Origin: JAYZQT01 sp964412235
GTDB lineage: Bacteria > Pseudomonadota > Alphaproteobacteria > MPNO01 > UBA830
Length of the DNA: 40,142 bases
NCBI GenBank assembly: GCA_964412235.1
Contig: CAYPNT010000017.1
Coordinates: 1-40,142, forward strand
Direction: 5' to 3'
The notes beneath the pieces are model-generated. The model was not told the DNA's origin and made no database searches. It was given only the letters and a program-made list of their open reading frames with translations. The position numbers were made by a program, and so were the translations under genes. Of this stretch, positions 1 to 8,182 are shown in pieces (within the stretch, counting starts at the first letter, position 1; each line of letters opens with the position of its first letter).

Positions 1-839
1 TAGAAGCTTCAATACCGTGCGGGCAGTGCTTTCAGTGTCAAGTTGGGCGCGCGGTCCTGTGTAAAAATGGTATGGGTTATGGCTTGCGGGTGGGATTTAA
101 TAATCCGCCACATTTGTGGGGTGGCTATGCAACACATATGTATCTGCACCCCGGCGCAACATTGCATAAGGCGCCGGACGGTGTTTCTACAGACGTTATG
201 AGTCTTTTTAACCCCATGTCGAATGCGGTTCGCTGGGCCGTAGAACGACCAGAGACTGGAATCGGCGACACGATAGTAATAGAAGGCCCTGGGCAGCGTG
301 GTCTCCTCTCCGTTGTAGCCGCGCGTGAGGCGGGCGCCGGAAAAATAATTGTCACCGGAACTGCGAAAGACACCCTGCGCCTTCAACTTGCGCGCGAGTT
401 GGGAGCCGACGAAACTATTATGGTTGACGATGATGACCCGGTGCAACGTGTGATTGATGCGACCGATGGAAAGCTAGCAGACGTCGTGGTTGATGTTTCG
501 GCATTTGCGACAGAACCTATAACGGATGCAATAGAGATGGTTCGGCCGGGCGGAAAAATTGTCGTCGCGGGTCTGAAAAGCTTCAAGCCGATCCCAAATT
601 TTATCTCTGACAAGCTCATAACCAAGGAGATAGCTATGTTGGGTGTTCTGTCTTCGAGTTGGTCTGCCGTGGAAAAATCGATCGACATAATCAGGCGTAA
701 AGGGGATATGTTAGCACGGTTGTGTACCCATCACTACCCCGTCGATCAGGCCGAAAAGGCGGTAAAGGTGTTGGGCAGAGAGATTGTTGACGGTGACGAA
801 GCCGTACACGTTCACATAGACGCCGCGTCTACTACCTAA
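1..839 (+). CDS. Zinc-dependent MDR alcohol dehydrogenase, 5'-truncated
   Basis: This is the C-terminal part of a medium-chain (zinc) alcohol dehydrogenase. It should oxidise an alcohol with NAD(P)+ in the cytoplasm; the substrate is unknown. The reading frame is open from base 3 to the TAA at 839. Its first codons carry the structural-zinc pattern C-x2-C-x2-C-x7-C (codons 6, 9, 12 and 20), so the true start and the catalytic Cys and His-Glu segments lie upstream of the window. The Rossmann part has the sequence EGPGQRGLLSVVAA, followed by the acidic stretch VDDDDP. It is clearly a paralogue of the complete dehydrogenase at 22395-23498, sharing the GPGQ-G motif and the PHL-GG-A-YMYL region. 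Only 12 bases separate it from the hyuA-type gene, so they are probably co-transcribed and the product may feed that enzyme. Family assignment is firm. Confidence 0.9.
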   Translation, partial: EASIPCGQCFQCQVGRAVLCKNGMGYGLRVGFNNPPHLWGGYATHMYLHPGATLHKAPDGVSTDVMSLFNPMSNAVRWAVERPETGIGDTIVIEGPGQRGLLSVVAAREAGAGKIIVTGTAKDTLRLQLARELGADETIMVDDDDPVQRVIDATDGKLADVVVDVSAFATEPITDAIEMVRPGGKIVVAGLKSFKPIPNFISDKLITKEIAMLGVLSSSWSAVEKSIDIIRRKGDMLARLCTHHYPVDQAEKAVKVLGREIVDGDEAVHVHIDAASTT

Positions 840-851
840 CGGAACGAAAGC

Positions 852-2924
852 ATGACATCCTGGATGGTCGGTATAGACACCGGTGGGACCTTTACTGACC
901 TCATAGCTTTCGAAGTTAACAGCGGCGAACTGAGGGTGGCAAAGGTCTCATCTGACCCCTCGGACCCGGCCAAAGCGGTAATGGCTGCTCTGGAAGAATT
1001 GATATCGACTGGGGTCACGGCGAGTGAAATTGGGTCTCTAGTGCACGGTACAACTGTCGCGACAAACTCAATTCTCGAAAACAAGGGCGTAAAAACTGGT
1101 TTGTTGATTACCGGTGGCTTCCGTGCTGTGTACGAAGCGCGCGGCTGGTCTCGACCGAGTGCGGTGGATTTGACGGATCCTTTTTATCGCAAACCACCGC
1201 TTATTGTTCCGCAGGCGCTCACCCACGGTATCCCGGGTCGCGTTGACTACCAGGGTAACGAACTAACCGCTTTAGACGAGGACGCGGTCCGCGCCGCGGC
1301 CAGAGCCCTGAAAAACCAAGGGGTGGAATCTGTGGCTGTATGTTTTTTATTCAGCTTTAAGAATTCAGATCATGAAACTCGAGCGGCCGAACTTCTATAC
1401 GAGGAGACAGGAGATTGGCGGATTTCCCTATCTTCAAAGGTACTGCCAACAATTCGTGAATATCCCCGGCAATCAACCACCGTGATCGATGCGTACGTTG
1501 GTCCAATTATGCAAGATTACCTCGAGCGCCTATCCGATAGCCTTAAGCAGCGTGGGGTAGTGACACCACAAGTGTTTCTTATGCAGTCGAATGGCGGCTT
1601 AATGAGAATAACGCTGGGCGCTAGTTTTCCTAACCAGACCCTGTTGTCCGGCCCTGCAGGGGGTGTCGTGGCGGGTGAAGAATTGTCTCGGATTACAGGT
1701 CACAGTGACATAGTAACTTTAGACATGGGGGGGACCTCCACAGATATCGCTATGATTTCCAAAGGGCGTGCTGAAGAGACAACCGAAGGAAAAGTCGCGG
1801 GCCAAGATATTGGCACTCCGATGTTGCAGGTTAGAACTTTAGGAGCCGGTGGAGGGACTATCGCGTTGATCGGCGCTGACGGACTTCTAAAAGTTGGTCC
1901 AGAGAGTGCGGGCGCGAGCCCGGGTCCCGCGTGCTATGGTCTGGGCGGCGACCGCCCGACAGTTACAGACGCAAATCTGTTACTAGGTTCACTGTCGACC
2001 GGTAACATTCTTGGTGGACGCATGTCGCTTGATAAGAGCGCCGCGCAAATCGCAATTAAGAAACATGTAGCTGATCCACTAGGGCTAGACGTTGTCGAGG
2101 CGGCAGCTGGTATAATTCGTATTGTTAATACGAATATGGCTGTAGATCTTCGGTTGGCCTTTCAGTCACGGGGCGAGGACCCACGGAAGTATATGCTGGC
2201 GGCCTTTGGGGGTGCGGGCCCCCTACACTCGGCTTTACTAGCACGTGACCTGAACATACCCCAAATTGTGGTGCCACGCTATCCAGGTTTAACCAGCGCA
2301 ATGGGTTTGCTCCAAACATCGGTTCGACACGTTTACGTTAAGTCGTCCGTTGCAAAATTAGGTAATATTAGCGTAGAAATTATGAACGATCTGTTTTGCG
2401 ATCTGGAAAGCCAGGCTAAAACGGATGTTGCAGAAGAGGGATTTGAATTCGACGAAGTCGTGCTTCATCGACAAGTCGATATGAGGTACCAACACCAGGG
2501 ATATCAGATACCCGTCGATTGTGGCCTAAATGCATTACGACCCACCGATAAAACGGCATTAAAAGTAGCGTTTGATGAAGCGCACCAAAAGATTTACGGG
2601 GCGAGCGCCACAGATGAAGACGCTGAAGTAGTAACATTTCGTGTGATTGCCGAAATCGCGGTTCCACGACTTACACTGCCCGAAATTCCAAATACGAATG
2701 ACTTGTCGAATGTGCAGATTTCCTCCCGACGGCTTTATGATTTCGCAAGTAATAGTTTTAAGGATGCGGCGGTATATGACCGCACAAAATTGACAGGAGG
2801 AAATAGAATTTTGGGACCCGCGATCGTACAACAGTTTGATTCAACCACGGTACTACTCGACGGGATGTCATGCACTGTGGATGCTTGGGGTAATTTGATC
2901 ATCGAGACAGGAGTGCGCCGATGA
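852..2924 (+). CDS. Hydantoinase/oxoprolinase family subunit A (HyuA-type)
   Basis: This 690-residue protein has the usual length of HyuA-type subunits, which are ASKHA-fold ATPases that activate cyclic amides, ureides or ketones (N-methylhydantoinase, 5-oxoprolinase, caprolactamase, acetone and acetophenone carboxylases). The N-terminal phosphate loop IDTGGTFTD is at residues 8-16, HGTTVATN is at 65-72 and a second ATP-binding loop, DMGGTSTD, is at 291-298. The conserved EYPRQSTT segment is near 203-210. The ATG follows a short GGAA ribosome-binding site and lies 12 bases after the dehydrogenase stop. Its stop shares ATGA with the start of the B subunit, indicating translational coupling and a heteromeric enzyme. 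With no third small subunit nearby, ATP-dependent hydrolysis of a lactam or cyclic ureide is more likely than carboxylation. The substrate cannot be read from sequence. Confidence 0.92.
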   Translation: MTSWMVGIDTGGTFTDLIAFEVNSGELRVAKVSSDPSDPAKAVMAALEELISTGVTASEIGSLVHGTTVATNSILENKGVKTGLLITGGFRAVYEARGWSRPSAVDLTDPFYRKPPLIVPQALTHGIPGRVDYQGNELTALDEDAVRAAARALKNQGVESVAVCFLFSFKNSDHETRAAELLYEETGDWRISLSSKVLPTIREYPRQSTTVIDAYVGPIMQDYLERLSDSLKQRGVVTPQVFLMQSNGGLMRITLGASFPNQTLLSGPAGGVVAGEELSRITGHSDIVTLDMGGTSTDIAMISKGRAEETTEGKVAGQDIGTPMLQVRTLGAGGGTIALIGADGLLKVGPESAGASPGPACYGLGGDRPTVTDANLLLGSLSTGNILGGRMSLDKSAAQIAIKKHVADPLGLDVVEAAAGIIRIVNTNMAVDLRLAFQSRGEDPRKYMLAAFGGAGPLHSALLARDLNIPQIVVPRYPGLTSAMGLLQTSVRHVYVKSSVAKLGNISVEIMNDLFCDLESQAKTDVAEEGFEFDEVVLHRQVDMRYQHQGYQIPVDCGLNALRPTDKTALKVAFDEAHQKIYGASATDEDAEVVTFRVIAEIAVPRLTLPEIPNTNDLSNVQISSRRLYDFASNSFKDAAVYDRTKLTGGNRILGPAIVQQFDSTTVLLDGMSCTVDAWGNLIIETGVRR

Positions 2925-4633
2925 CTTTGGATCCTATCACGATTGAAGTGGTCCTGAGCCGAGTTCGCGAAACGACCGAAGCTATGGCTCACGCGCTGTT
3001 TCACTCCGGCTACTCACCGATATTACGCGAGAGCCAAGATGGTACGGCTGGCCTAACTGATGCAAACGGTCGCGTGATAATGGTTGGTGGGGGCATCCAG
3101 TATCATTCTTTATTGTACACCAAGTCTGTGGAGAGCCTGCTCCAGGCGTACCCCGAAGACGTCATGAACGAAGGTGATAGTTTTATTTGTAATGACCCTT
3201 ATCAGGCGGGCAACAGCCACGTGCCGGATATGGTTGTTGTAACGCCTGTTTTTTTTCACGGCCGTCGGATTGCATTTGGCGTATCCGTAGCCCACAAAGC
3301 CGACGTCGGGGGTTTGGTTCCCGGCTCATCAGGAGCGGCATCACGGGAGATATTTCACGATGGTTTGCGCCTTCCTCCTGTCCGATATTGGACGAAGGAT
3401 GGAGTTATTGGAGAGATCGAAAGTATTATTCGCACCAATAGCCGCGTCCCGGATGTTGTCGTTGGCGATTTGAGGGGGCAGGTCGGTGCGACCCGACTTG
3501 GTGCGGAACGCCTAAGAGAACTGGCAGAAGAGTATGGAGTTGATACCCTCGTGTGGTCAATGGAAAGTCTCCTAGAGCGCACAAGGGACCGCGTTCGGAG
3601 TAAAATAACGACGTGGCCCGATGGCGAGGCAGAAGCAGAGGGTTTTATGGACCACGACGGTGCTAATCCAGAGAAGCCCGTCAAAATACACGTTCGTACG
3701 TTGAAAAAGGGTGACCGTCTTACGATAGATTTTTCTGGTTCTGATCCGCAAACGAAAGGCCCAATCAATACGCCTGCTCAAACCTGTATGGCGGTTACGG
3801 TGCTTGCCGCTATTGCTGCCTCAGATCCCAGTATCCCGGTCAATAGCGGAGCTTTTGAAGCACTCGACATCGTTTTACCCCCGGGCCGCGTTGTAAGTCC
3901 TGTATATCCAGCCACCGTAAACCATTATTTTCCGACGTCCCATTTGGCCTATGCCTGCGTTGTTGCCGCTCTTGGTAAATTGAACCCGTCGCGTGCGGTT
4001 GCCCCACCAGGGCTCGGAAATGGCGCGATTGCTATTGGCTATCGCGAAGGGAGAGATGGAAAACCGACGGTCCAGTATGAGTTGATGGTCACTTCGCTTG
4101 GCGGAACAGCGGATAGTGACGGTACCGCCATGGTAATGGGGATGTGTCATTTTACTCCTTCCACACCCGTAGAAATCGTAGAAACTGAATATCCAATAAG
4201 GATACGAAAATTTGACGTGTGGAAAGACAGTGCTGGTGCTGGCAGAACTCGCGGTGGAGTTGGCTTCGTCCGCGAATATGAAGTGCTTTCGGACGTTATT
4301 TTAACATGCCGCACAGCCAATCACGAACAACCAGGATGGGGGGTGAACGGCGGCGAGGGCCCTCCATTATGCGTGACGTCCATTAATCCTTACGGCCCTG
4401 AAGCCACTACTCTTGCGTCACTCGACACCAGAGAGGTAACAGCTGGGACGATTGTTAGGTTGGAGCAAACCGGCGGCAGTGGATACGGAAATCCGCGGGA
4501 GCGTGCGGCTAAAAGTGTGTTAGACGATGTCCGTAACGGATATGTATCGACCGAGGTCGCCTCCCAAACATACGGGGTGATTATTAGCGGAGATGAAATA
4601 GACGCAGAAGCCACAAAAAACGCGAGAAGCTAG
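2921..4633 (+). CDS. Hydantoinase B family subunit (HyuB-type)
   Basis: This 570-residue protein is the partner of the upstream HyuA-type subunit. HyuB-type proteins carry the hydrolytic site of ATP-dependent hydantoinases and oxoprolinases. The N-terminus has the family pattern DPITIEVVLSR, followed by an acidic metal-site region CNDPYQAGNSHVPD near residues 87-100. The C-terminal glycine-rich region includes SAGAGRTRGGVG and ends with the usual GGSGYGNPRER. The ATG at 2921 overlaps the hyuA stop by four bases (ATGA). It ends 95 bases before the opposing gcrA stop. It is clearly diverged from the second copy at 11405-13159: the corresponding segment there reads TNDPWKGTGHLHD, so the two pairs probably act on different substrates. 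Confidence 0.92.
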   Translation: MTLDPITIEVVLSRVRETTEAMAHALFHSGYSPILRESQDGTAGLTDANGRVIMVGGGIQYHSLLYTKSVESLLQAYPEDVMNEGDSFICNDPYQAGNSHVPDMVVVTPVFFHGRRIAFGVSVAHKADVGGLVPGSSGAASREIFHDGLRLPPVRYWTKDGVIGEIESIIRTNSRVPDVVVGDLRGQVGATRLGAERLRELAEEYGVDTLVWSMESLLERTRDRVRSKITTWPDGEAEAEGFMDHDGANPEKPVKIHVRTLKKGDRLTIDFSGSDPQTKGPINTPAQTCMAVTVLAAIAASDPSIPVNSGAFEALDIVLPPGRVVSPVYPATVNHYFPTSHLAYACVVAALGKLNPSRAVAPPGLGNGAIAIGYREGRDGKPTVQYELMVTSLGGTADSDGTAMVMGMCHFTPSTPVEIVETEYPIRIRKFDVWKDSAGAGRTRGGVGFVREYEVLSDVILTCRTANHEQPGWGVNGGEGPPLCVTSINPYGPEATTLASLDTREVTAGTIVRLEQTGGSGYGNPRERAAKSVLDDVRNGYVSTEVASQTYGVIISGDEIDAEATKNARS

Positions 4634-4721
4634 TATAAGCTGTAAAGGGATCAGAGCGTGAAGGCTTGCCGTAATTTTCGTGTTTTCGTCGTTATAATTT
4701 CGTAAACGGATGTACTAGTTA

Positions 4722-4735
4722 CGCCTGATCAGGCG
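4722..4735. repeat. Perfect 14-base palindrome at the gcrA stop codon
   Basis: CGCCTGATCAGGCG is a perfect palindrome that contains the gcrA stop codon (TCA on the plus strand at 4729-4731). It lies between the convergent hyuB and gcrA genes. As RNA it can form only a short GC-rich stem and no T-tract follows, so it is not a standard intrinsic terminator. A role as a weak bidirectional terminator or a protein site is possible but unproven. Confidence 0.5.
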
Positions 4736-5106
4736 ACCGCTGTTGATCGGCGACGCAGCAGGTAATGTTGTGTACAGTGTTCCGCACAATAATGCCGTCC
4801 CGGTTGCACAGTTTTCCCGCAAATGTGGAGACCAAATTTACCTGCCTCGTCAGTGGGCCAGCGGCACATCCAGGCCTCTACGTCTGCCGACGGATGGTGA
4901 AAAATCGGTTCCTCAAATATTATCGGTTCGGGCTCCGGTTCCGTCTTTTGGATTTCAGTGCCTCGCTGTAGGTTAAGGCGGTGGGCCTTGCCAATCACAG
5001 CATTTCGTGTGACGCCGCCACCTAACTTTTCCGCTATCTGACGCGCCGAAAGACCCTCTGACCAGAGGCGTGACAGTGTTTCCACTCGTTCGGGACTCCA
5101 TTGCAT
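4729..5106 (-). CDS. gcrA: GcrA-type cell-cycle regulator, short form
   Basis: GcrA is a sigma-70-associated transcription factor of Alphaproteobacteria. It senses CcrM methylation at GANTC sites and controls cell-cycle genes. The N-terminus (MQWSPERVETLSRLW, SARQIAEKLGGG, TRNAVIGKAHRL) is the classic GcrA DNA-binding region. The C-terminus has the family's Cys/His pattern, with CRWP, ICGK, YCAEHC and a final arginine-rich tail. I chose the ATG at 5106 because GAGGAGA lies 7 bases upstream and the protein then begins as GcrA does; the open frame continues 24 codons further without family similarity. The protein is about 125 residues, shorter than the roughly 170 of well-studied GcrA because the linker is short. 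It sits alone among catabolic genes, so it may be either the core copy or a paralogue. Confidence 0.9.
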   Translation of the reverse strand: MQWSPERVETLSRLWSEGLSARQIAEKLGGGVTRNAVIGKAHRLNLQRGTEIQKTEPEPEPIIFEEPIFHHPSADVEAWMCRWPTDEAGKFGLHICGKTVQPGRHYCAEHCTQHYLLRRRSTAVA

Positions 5107-5294
5107 CGCTTTGTCTCCTCGTACCCATACTATGTTGTGCCGACCGCCACTCACGCTACAATATGCTGTGTGTGCCAACTCTATTACAACTATATATTGG
5201 AGTGCGCGAAGGGCAACATAAAATTTCTAGTAGGCCAAAATTTCCTGTGGAAATACCGAATTGGGGACAAGGTTCTGTAAGGTGCTGAAATTGC

Positions 5295-5323
5295 TGGGCA
5301 AAGTACCTTCTTGAATTTGCCCA
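5295..5323. repeat. Inverted repeat, 8-base arms
   Basis: TGGGCAAA (5295-5302) and TTTGCCCA (5316-5323) are perfect inverted repeats separated by 13 bases. No T-tract follows on either strand, so it is not an evident terminator. It could be an operator or part of a structured RNA. Confidence 0.55.
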
Positions 5324-5644
5324 AACCTGTGGACATCTCAGATACCCCCAGACGGTTCACGTTATCCACTGGTGTCTCAAGGTTTAAGGGTCATGTTTAA
5401 GCTCAAACTCGCTCTCTATACCATGTTAAATGGGTTTTCTTTTCCAGTGTGCCGTCTTAGTTGAAAATCAGGCTGAGGCTCTATAAACCGCAACCAATCT
5501 ATCTTCTCCCAATTATACGTTCATATCCTTTTGCATCGCTCCATTTTAACAATCCATATTGCAACGGCTCCAAAATGTAGGCACGGTGTGTGCCACAATT
5601 ACTGAGCTGGGATATTCGATTATATCTTTTATCGTTACGGACCG

Positions 5645-5664
5645 CCTGACGCTCGTCCGTCAGG
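5645..5664. repeat. Inverted repeat upstream of the FAD dehydrogenase
   Basis: CCTGACG (5645-5651) and CGTCAGG (5658-5664) form a perfect 7-base-pair hairpin with a 6-base loop. It lies 59 bases before the start codon at 5724. The position suits an operator or a 5'-leader hairpin; there is no following T-run. Confidence 0.55.
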
Positions 5665-5723
5665 TTGGTGTGATTGGTTGACGAAAACGTTTAAGTTTAG
5701 AGGGGCGACGGGAGGATAAGGAT

Positions 5724-7115
5724 ATGACTTTTGATGTCGCAATAGTTGGCGGCGGGTTCGCGGGATTGACCGCGGCTAATCACATTGCTTTGGGCGGATT
5801 AAAGCCAATCGTGTTAGAAGCTGGCACAACTGACTTGTACATGTGTAATTCCCGCGTCTGCACAGGCGCGTTGCATGTTTCCTTTCATAGCCCGGAGGAC
5901 GATAGCGACACTTTGTACGAGGCAATCGTCCAATCTACAGACGGAACAGCTCTCGAAAATATTGCGCGAGCCCTGGCAGAAAATTCAAAAGAGACAATAA
6001 ATTGGATGCGTGGGGAAGGATGTGAATTTATACAACACCCCAGGAGGTCATATGGCCTCCCGATGATGTCACCTGGGCGTGAAATGCGGGCAGGACTAGA
6101 TTGGGAAAGAAGCGGACCAAATTTATTCTTGCAATCGTTGGAAAAAAATTTAGTGGCAAGAGGGGGGGAGTTGCGCCGTGGCGCTCGAGTAACCAATCTG
6201 ATAACCGACAACGCAAAAGTTTCGGGTATAGAGTTGAGTGAAGGAGAGAAAGTCAAAACCCGGGCTGTGGTGCTCGCAGATGGTGGCTTCCAAGCGAACC
6301 GGGGCCAGATCGAAACACATATAACCAATTCCTTCGAAAAGATTCGGCAGCGTAACACCGAAACGGGGCGGGGCGACGGCCTGCGAATGGCCTTAGATAT
6401 AGGGGCTAAGGCCGTCCAACTAAACAAGTTCTACGGCCATGTATTGAGCCGCGATGCAATGAAGGACGAGCGGCTTTGGCCCTATCCCCAAGTTGATGTG
6501 ATTTGTGCAAAAGGAATTGTCGTCACACCTGACGCTATTCGTTTTGCAGACGAAGGTATGGGTGGCATCTACATGGCCAATGCGATTGCCGGCCTCGACG
6601 ACCCGTTATCAGCGACGGCCGTGTTTGACCGGACGGTTTGGGTGGACGCAAAGAGTAGTGATATCGTGCCGCCGAACCCCTCACTGGTTGAGTGTGGTGG
6701 TACATTGTTGGAGGCTAGCACACTTAATGAGTTAGCAATCAAGGCAGAACTAAACGTGGACGGTCTCTCGCGAACAGTTCACGAGTATAATGAATTAATT
6801 CGTGCGGGCAGCGCGCCGTCGCTTATCCCAAGCCGAAATACCGCAACCTATCCAGCACACACTATCGATAAGGCTCCCTTTTATGCGATACCCCTTTGCG
6901 CTGGTATAACAGTTACATCGGGGGGCCTAGCAGTCGACGCCCAAGCTAGGGTGTTGGATGAAAATGATGTTCCGATAGACGGTCTATATGCAGCAGGTTC
7001 GTTGGTTGGAGGACTGGAGGGCGGCCCCCGGGCGGGGTATGTCGGCGGACTAATCAAGGCATTCGGTATTGGGCGTATTGCGGGAAGAGCAATTGTGGGC
7101 TCGTTGTCGGGTTAA
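5724..7115 (+). CDS. FAD-dependent dehydrogenase, fumarate reductase/tricarballylate dehydrogenase-like
   Basis: This 463-residue soluble flavoprotein belongs to the fumarate reductase/succinate dehydrogenase flavoprotein superfamily, which includes tricarballylate and 3-ketosteroid dehydrogenases. The N-terminal dinucleotide loop VGGGFAGLTAA is at residues 8-18, followed by the end of the second strand (VLEAG). The C-terminal FAD-contact segment GLYAAGSLVGGLEGG, then GGLIKAFGIGR, is typical. There is no signal peptide or heme domain. The ATG has a strong site, GGGAGGATAAGG, just upstream. Its TAA overlaps the stop of the opposing gene by four bases. It probably desaturates or reduces a C-C bond of a carboxylate, using an unknown electron acceptor. 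Substrate unknown; family firm. Confidence 0.88.
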   Translation: MTFDVAIVGGGFAGLTAANHIALGGLKPIVLEAGTTDLYMCNSRVCTGALHVSFHSPEDDSDTLYEAIVQSTDGTALENIARALAENSKETINWMRGEGCEFIQHPRRSYGLPMMSPGREMRAGLDWERSGPNLFLQSLEKNLVARGGELRRGARVTNLITDNAKVSGIELSEGEKVKTRAVVLADGGFQANRGQIETHITNSFEKIRQRNTETGRGDGLRMALDIGAKAVQLNKFYGHVLSRDAMKDERLWPYPQVDVICAKGIVVTPDAIRFADEGMGGIYMANAIAGLDDPLSATAVFDRTVWVDAKSSDIVPPNPSLVECGGTLLEASTLNELAIKAELNVDGLSRTVHEYNELIRAGSAPSLIPSRNTATYPAHTIDKAPFYAIPLCAGITVTSGGLAVDAQARVLDENDVPIDGLYAAGSLVGGLEGGPRAGYVGGLIKAFGIGRIAGRAIVGSLSG

Positions 7116-7987
7116 TTTTCGTAAGGTTTGCCCGAGAGTAACCAGTCCGCGATTTCAGATCCTGTAGTGGCCCAGACATCCTTATGACTCATGATATGTT
7201 CAAGCGCACGGTCCAGCGCTCTAATGCGGTGCGGTACACCGATAATGTAGGGGTGTAAAGAAAATGCGTTAACACGGCCACTTGTGGCACTCTCCGCGTA
7301 TAAAACGTCGAATGCCTCACGAATCATTTGTTCAAAATTGTCGGTACTGCCGTGGTGAAGTTCAAAGTGTTGTTTGTCACTGACACCAGCTCCATAGGGT
7401 AGGCCAACAAATCTAGAACCACTTACATTCATGACGATCGGTTGGTCATCGTTGTCCCAGTCAGGAGTATATACGCAGCCTTCTGTCACGAGTTGATCGA
7501 GTGTTTGCCACGTTTCTTGGCGGCCCGCGCCAAGCCAACCTCGCGGCCGGACCCCAGAAAAACTCTCTATTCGATCTAAAGTCCGTCGAATTAGATTGTG
7601 AGCATCATCCTCCGTGTTTTCGCCCGACAATCTGTGCGTATTGCTCTCGCAATGCCCCATAAGTTCCCAGCCATGTTTGAGGCAGGCGTCTACAACATCG
7701 GGATACACGTCGCAGCAGTCACTATTCAGGGCTACCGTTCCAGGAACACCGTGCTTTACCATTACGTCAATCATCCTGAACACGCCTACGCGATTGCCAT
7801 AGTCCCGTATCCCCCAAGCCGACACATCCGGTATATTTCCGTCACCCCCAGGCAATTGAGTGTTTAATGCGAAGCATTCGACGTTAGGGATGATCAAAAG
7901 CGCTATTTTAGCATTATTGGGCCAGGAAAAATTAGGCCTTTGGGTGCTAGGGGTGTATTCAAACGGTCCGTAATGTGAGGGTTTCAT
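7112..7987 (-). CDS. Polysaccharide deacetylase-fold protein, PuuE allantoinase/cyclic imidase-like
   Basis: This 291-residue protein has the NodB-homology (polysaccharide deacetylase) fold in the cytoplasmic PuuE-like branch, whose characterised members hydrolyse C-N bonds in allantoin or cyclic imides rather than sugars. There is no signal peptide. The usual TFDxDD metal motif is replaced by PNVECFALN (Glu37). The MGHCESNTHRL segment (residues 110-120) supplies His112 and His118 at the HxxxH-like metal site. PRGWLGAGRQET and FSLHPYIIG are further family segments. The ATG at 7987 has AGGA 8 bases upstream. It converges on the FAD dehydrogenase with overlapping stops. With two hydantoinase pairs nearby, a cyclic ureide or imide substrate is a reasonable inference. 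Confidence 0.85.
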   Translation of the reverse strand: MKPSHYGPFEYTPSTQRPNFSWPNNAKIALLIIPNVECFALNTQLPGGDGNIPDVSAWGIRDYGNRVGVFRMIDVMVKHGVPGTVALNSDCCDVYPDVVDACLKHGWELMGHCESNTHRLSGENTEDDAHNLIRRTLDRIESFSGVRPRGWLGAGRQETWQTLDQLVTEGCVYTPDWDNDDQPIVMNVSGSRFVGLPYGAGVSDKQHFELHHGSTDNFEQMIREAFDVLYAESATSGRVNAFSLHPYIIGVPHRIRALDRALEHIMSHKDVWATTGSEIADWLLSGKPYEN

Positions 7988-8023
7988 GTTATCATCCTAA
8001 CTGTGATTACGGGCGTCACAAGT

Positions 8024-8050
8024 GCTTATACGTTACGAAACGTGTATAGC
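8024..8050. promoter_or_regulatory. Imperfect palindrome in a divergent promoter region, possible operator
   Basis: In the 195-base gap between the PuuE-like gene (minus) and the PLP enzyme (plus) there is an interrupted palindrome: GCTTATAC on the left, GTGTATAGC on the right, and a perfect core ACGTT-ACGA-AACGT at 8030-8043. Its place between divergent genes suits a regulator site for both. No regulator gene is present nearby, so this is an inference from symmetry only. Confidence 0.4.
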
Positions 8051-8182
8051 GTAAATTCAAAGAATAACCGCAACAACTTAAGTATTAACAGATAACCTGA
8101 CGACGCTTTGTCAATGGCCCAAAACTTTATATAACTTAAATATCGCTAGTTGCCGTATTGAAAGAGCCGGAAATAGAAAACG

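Larger units (their letters stand above)
5107..5723. other. 617-base intergenic region between divergent gcrA and FAD dehydrogenase
   Basis: I find no convincing gene here. The small open frames show no family features or good ribosome-binding sites. The region must hold the gcrA promoter (minus strand) and the promoter of the gene at 5724, but neither is clear by eye. It contains two perfect inverted repeats (5295-5323 and 5645-5664) and a smaller one, ATTTCC-TGT-GGAAAT, at 5240-5254. A small RNA or multi-site regulatory region is possible. Confidence 0.6.

Noticed and set aside
5070..5288. Small plus-strand open frame overlapping the gcrA start
   Set aside because: No ribosome-binding site or recognisable features, and it runs antisense to the conserved gcrA start.
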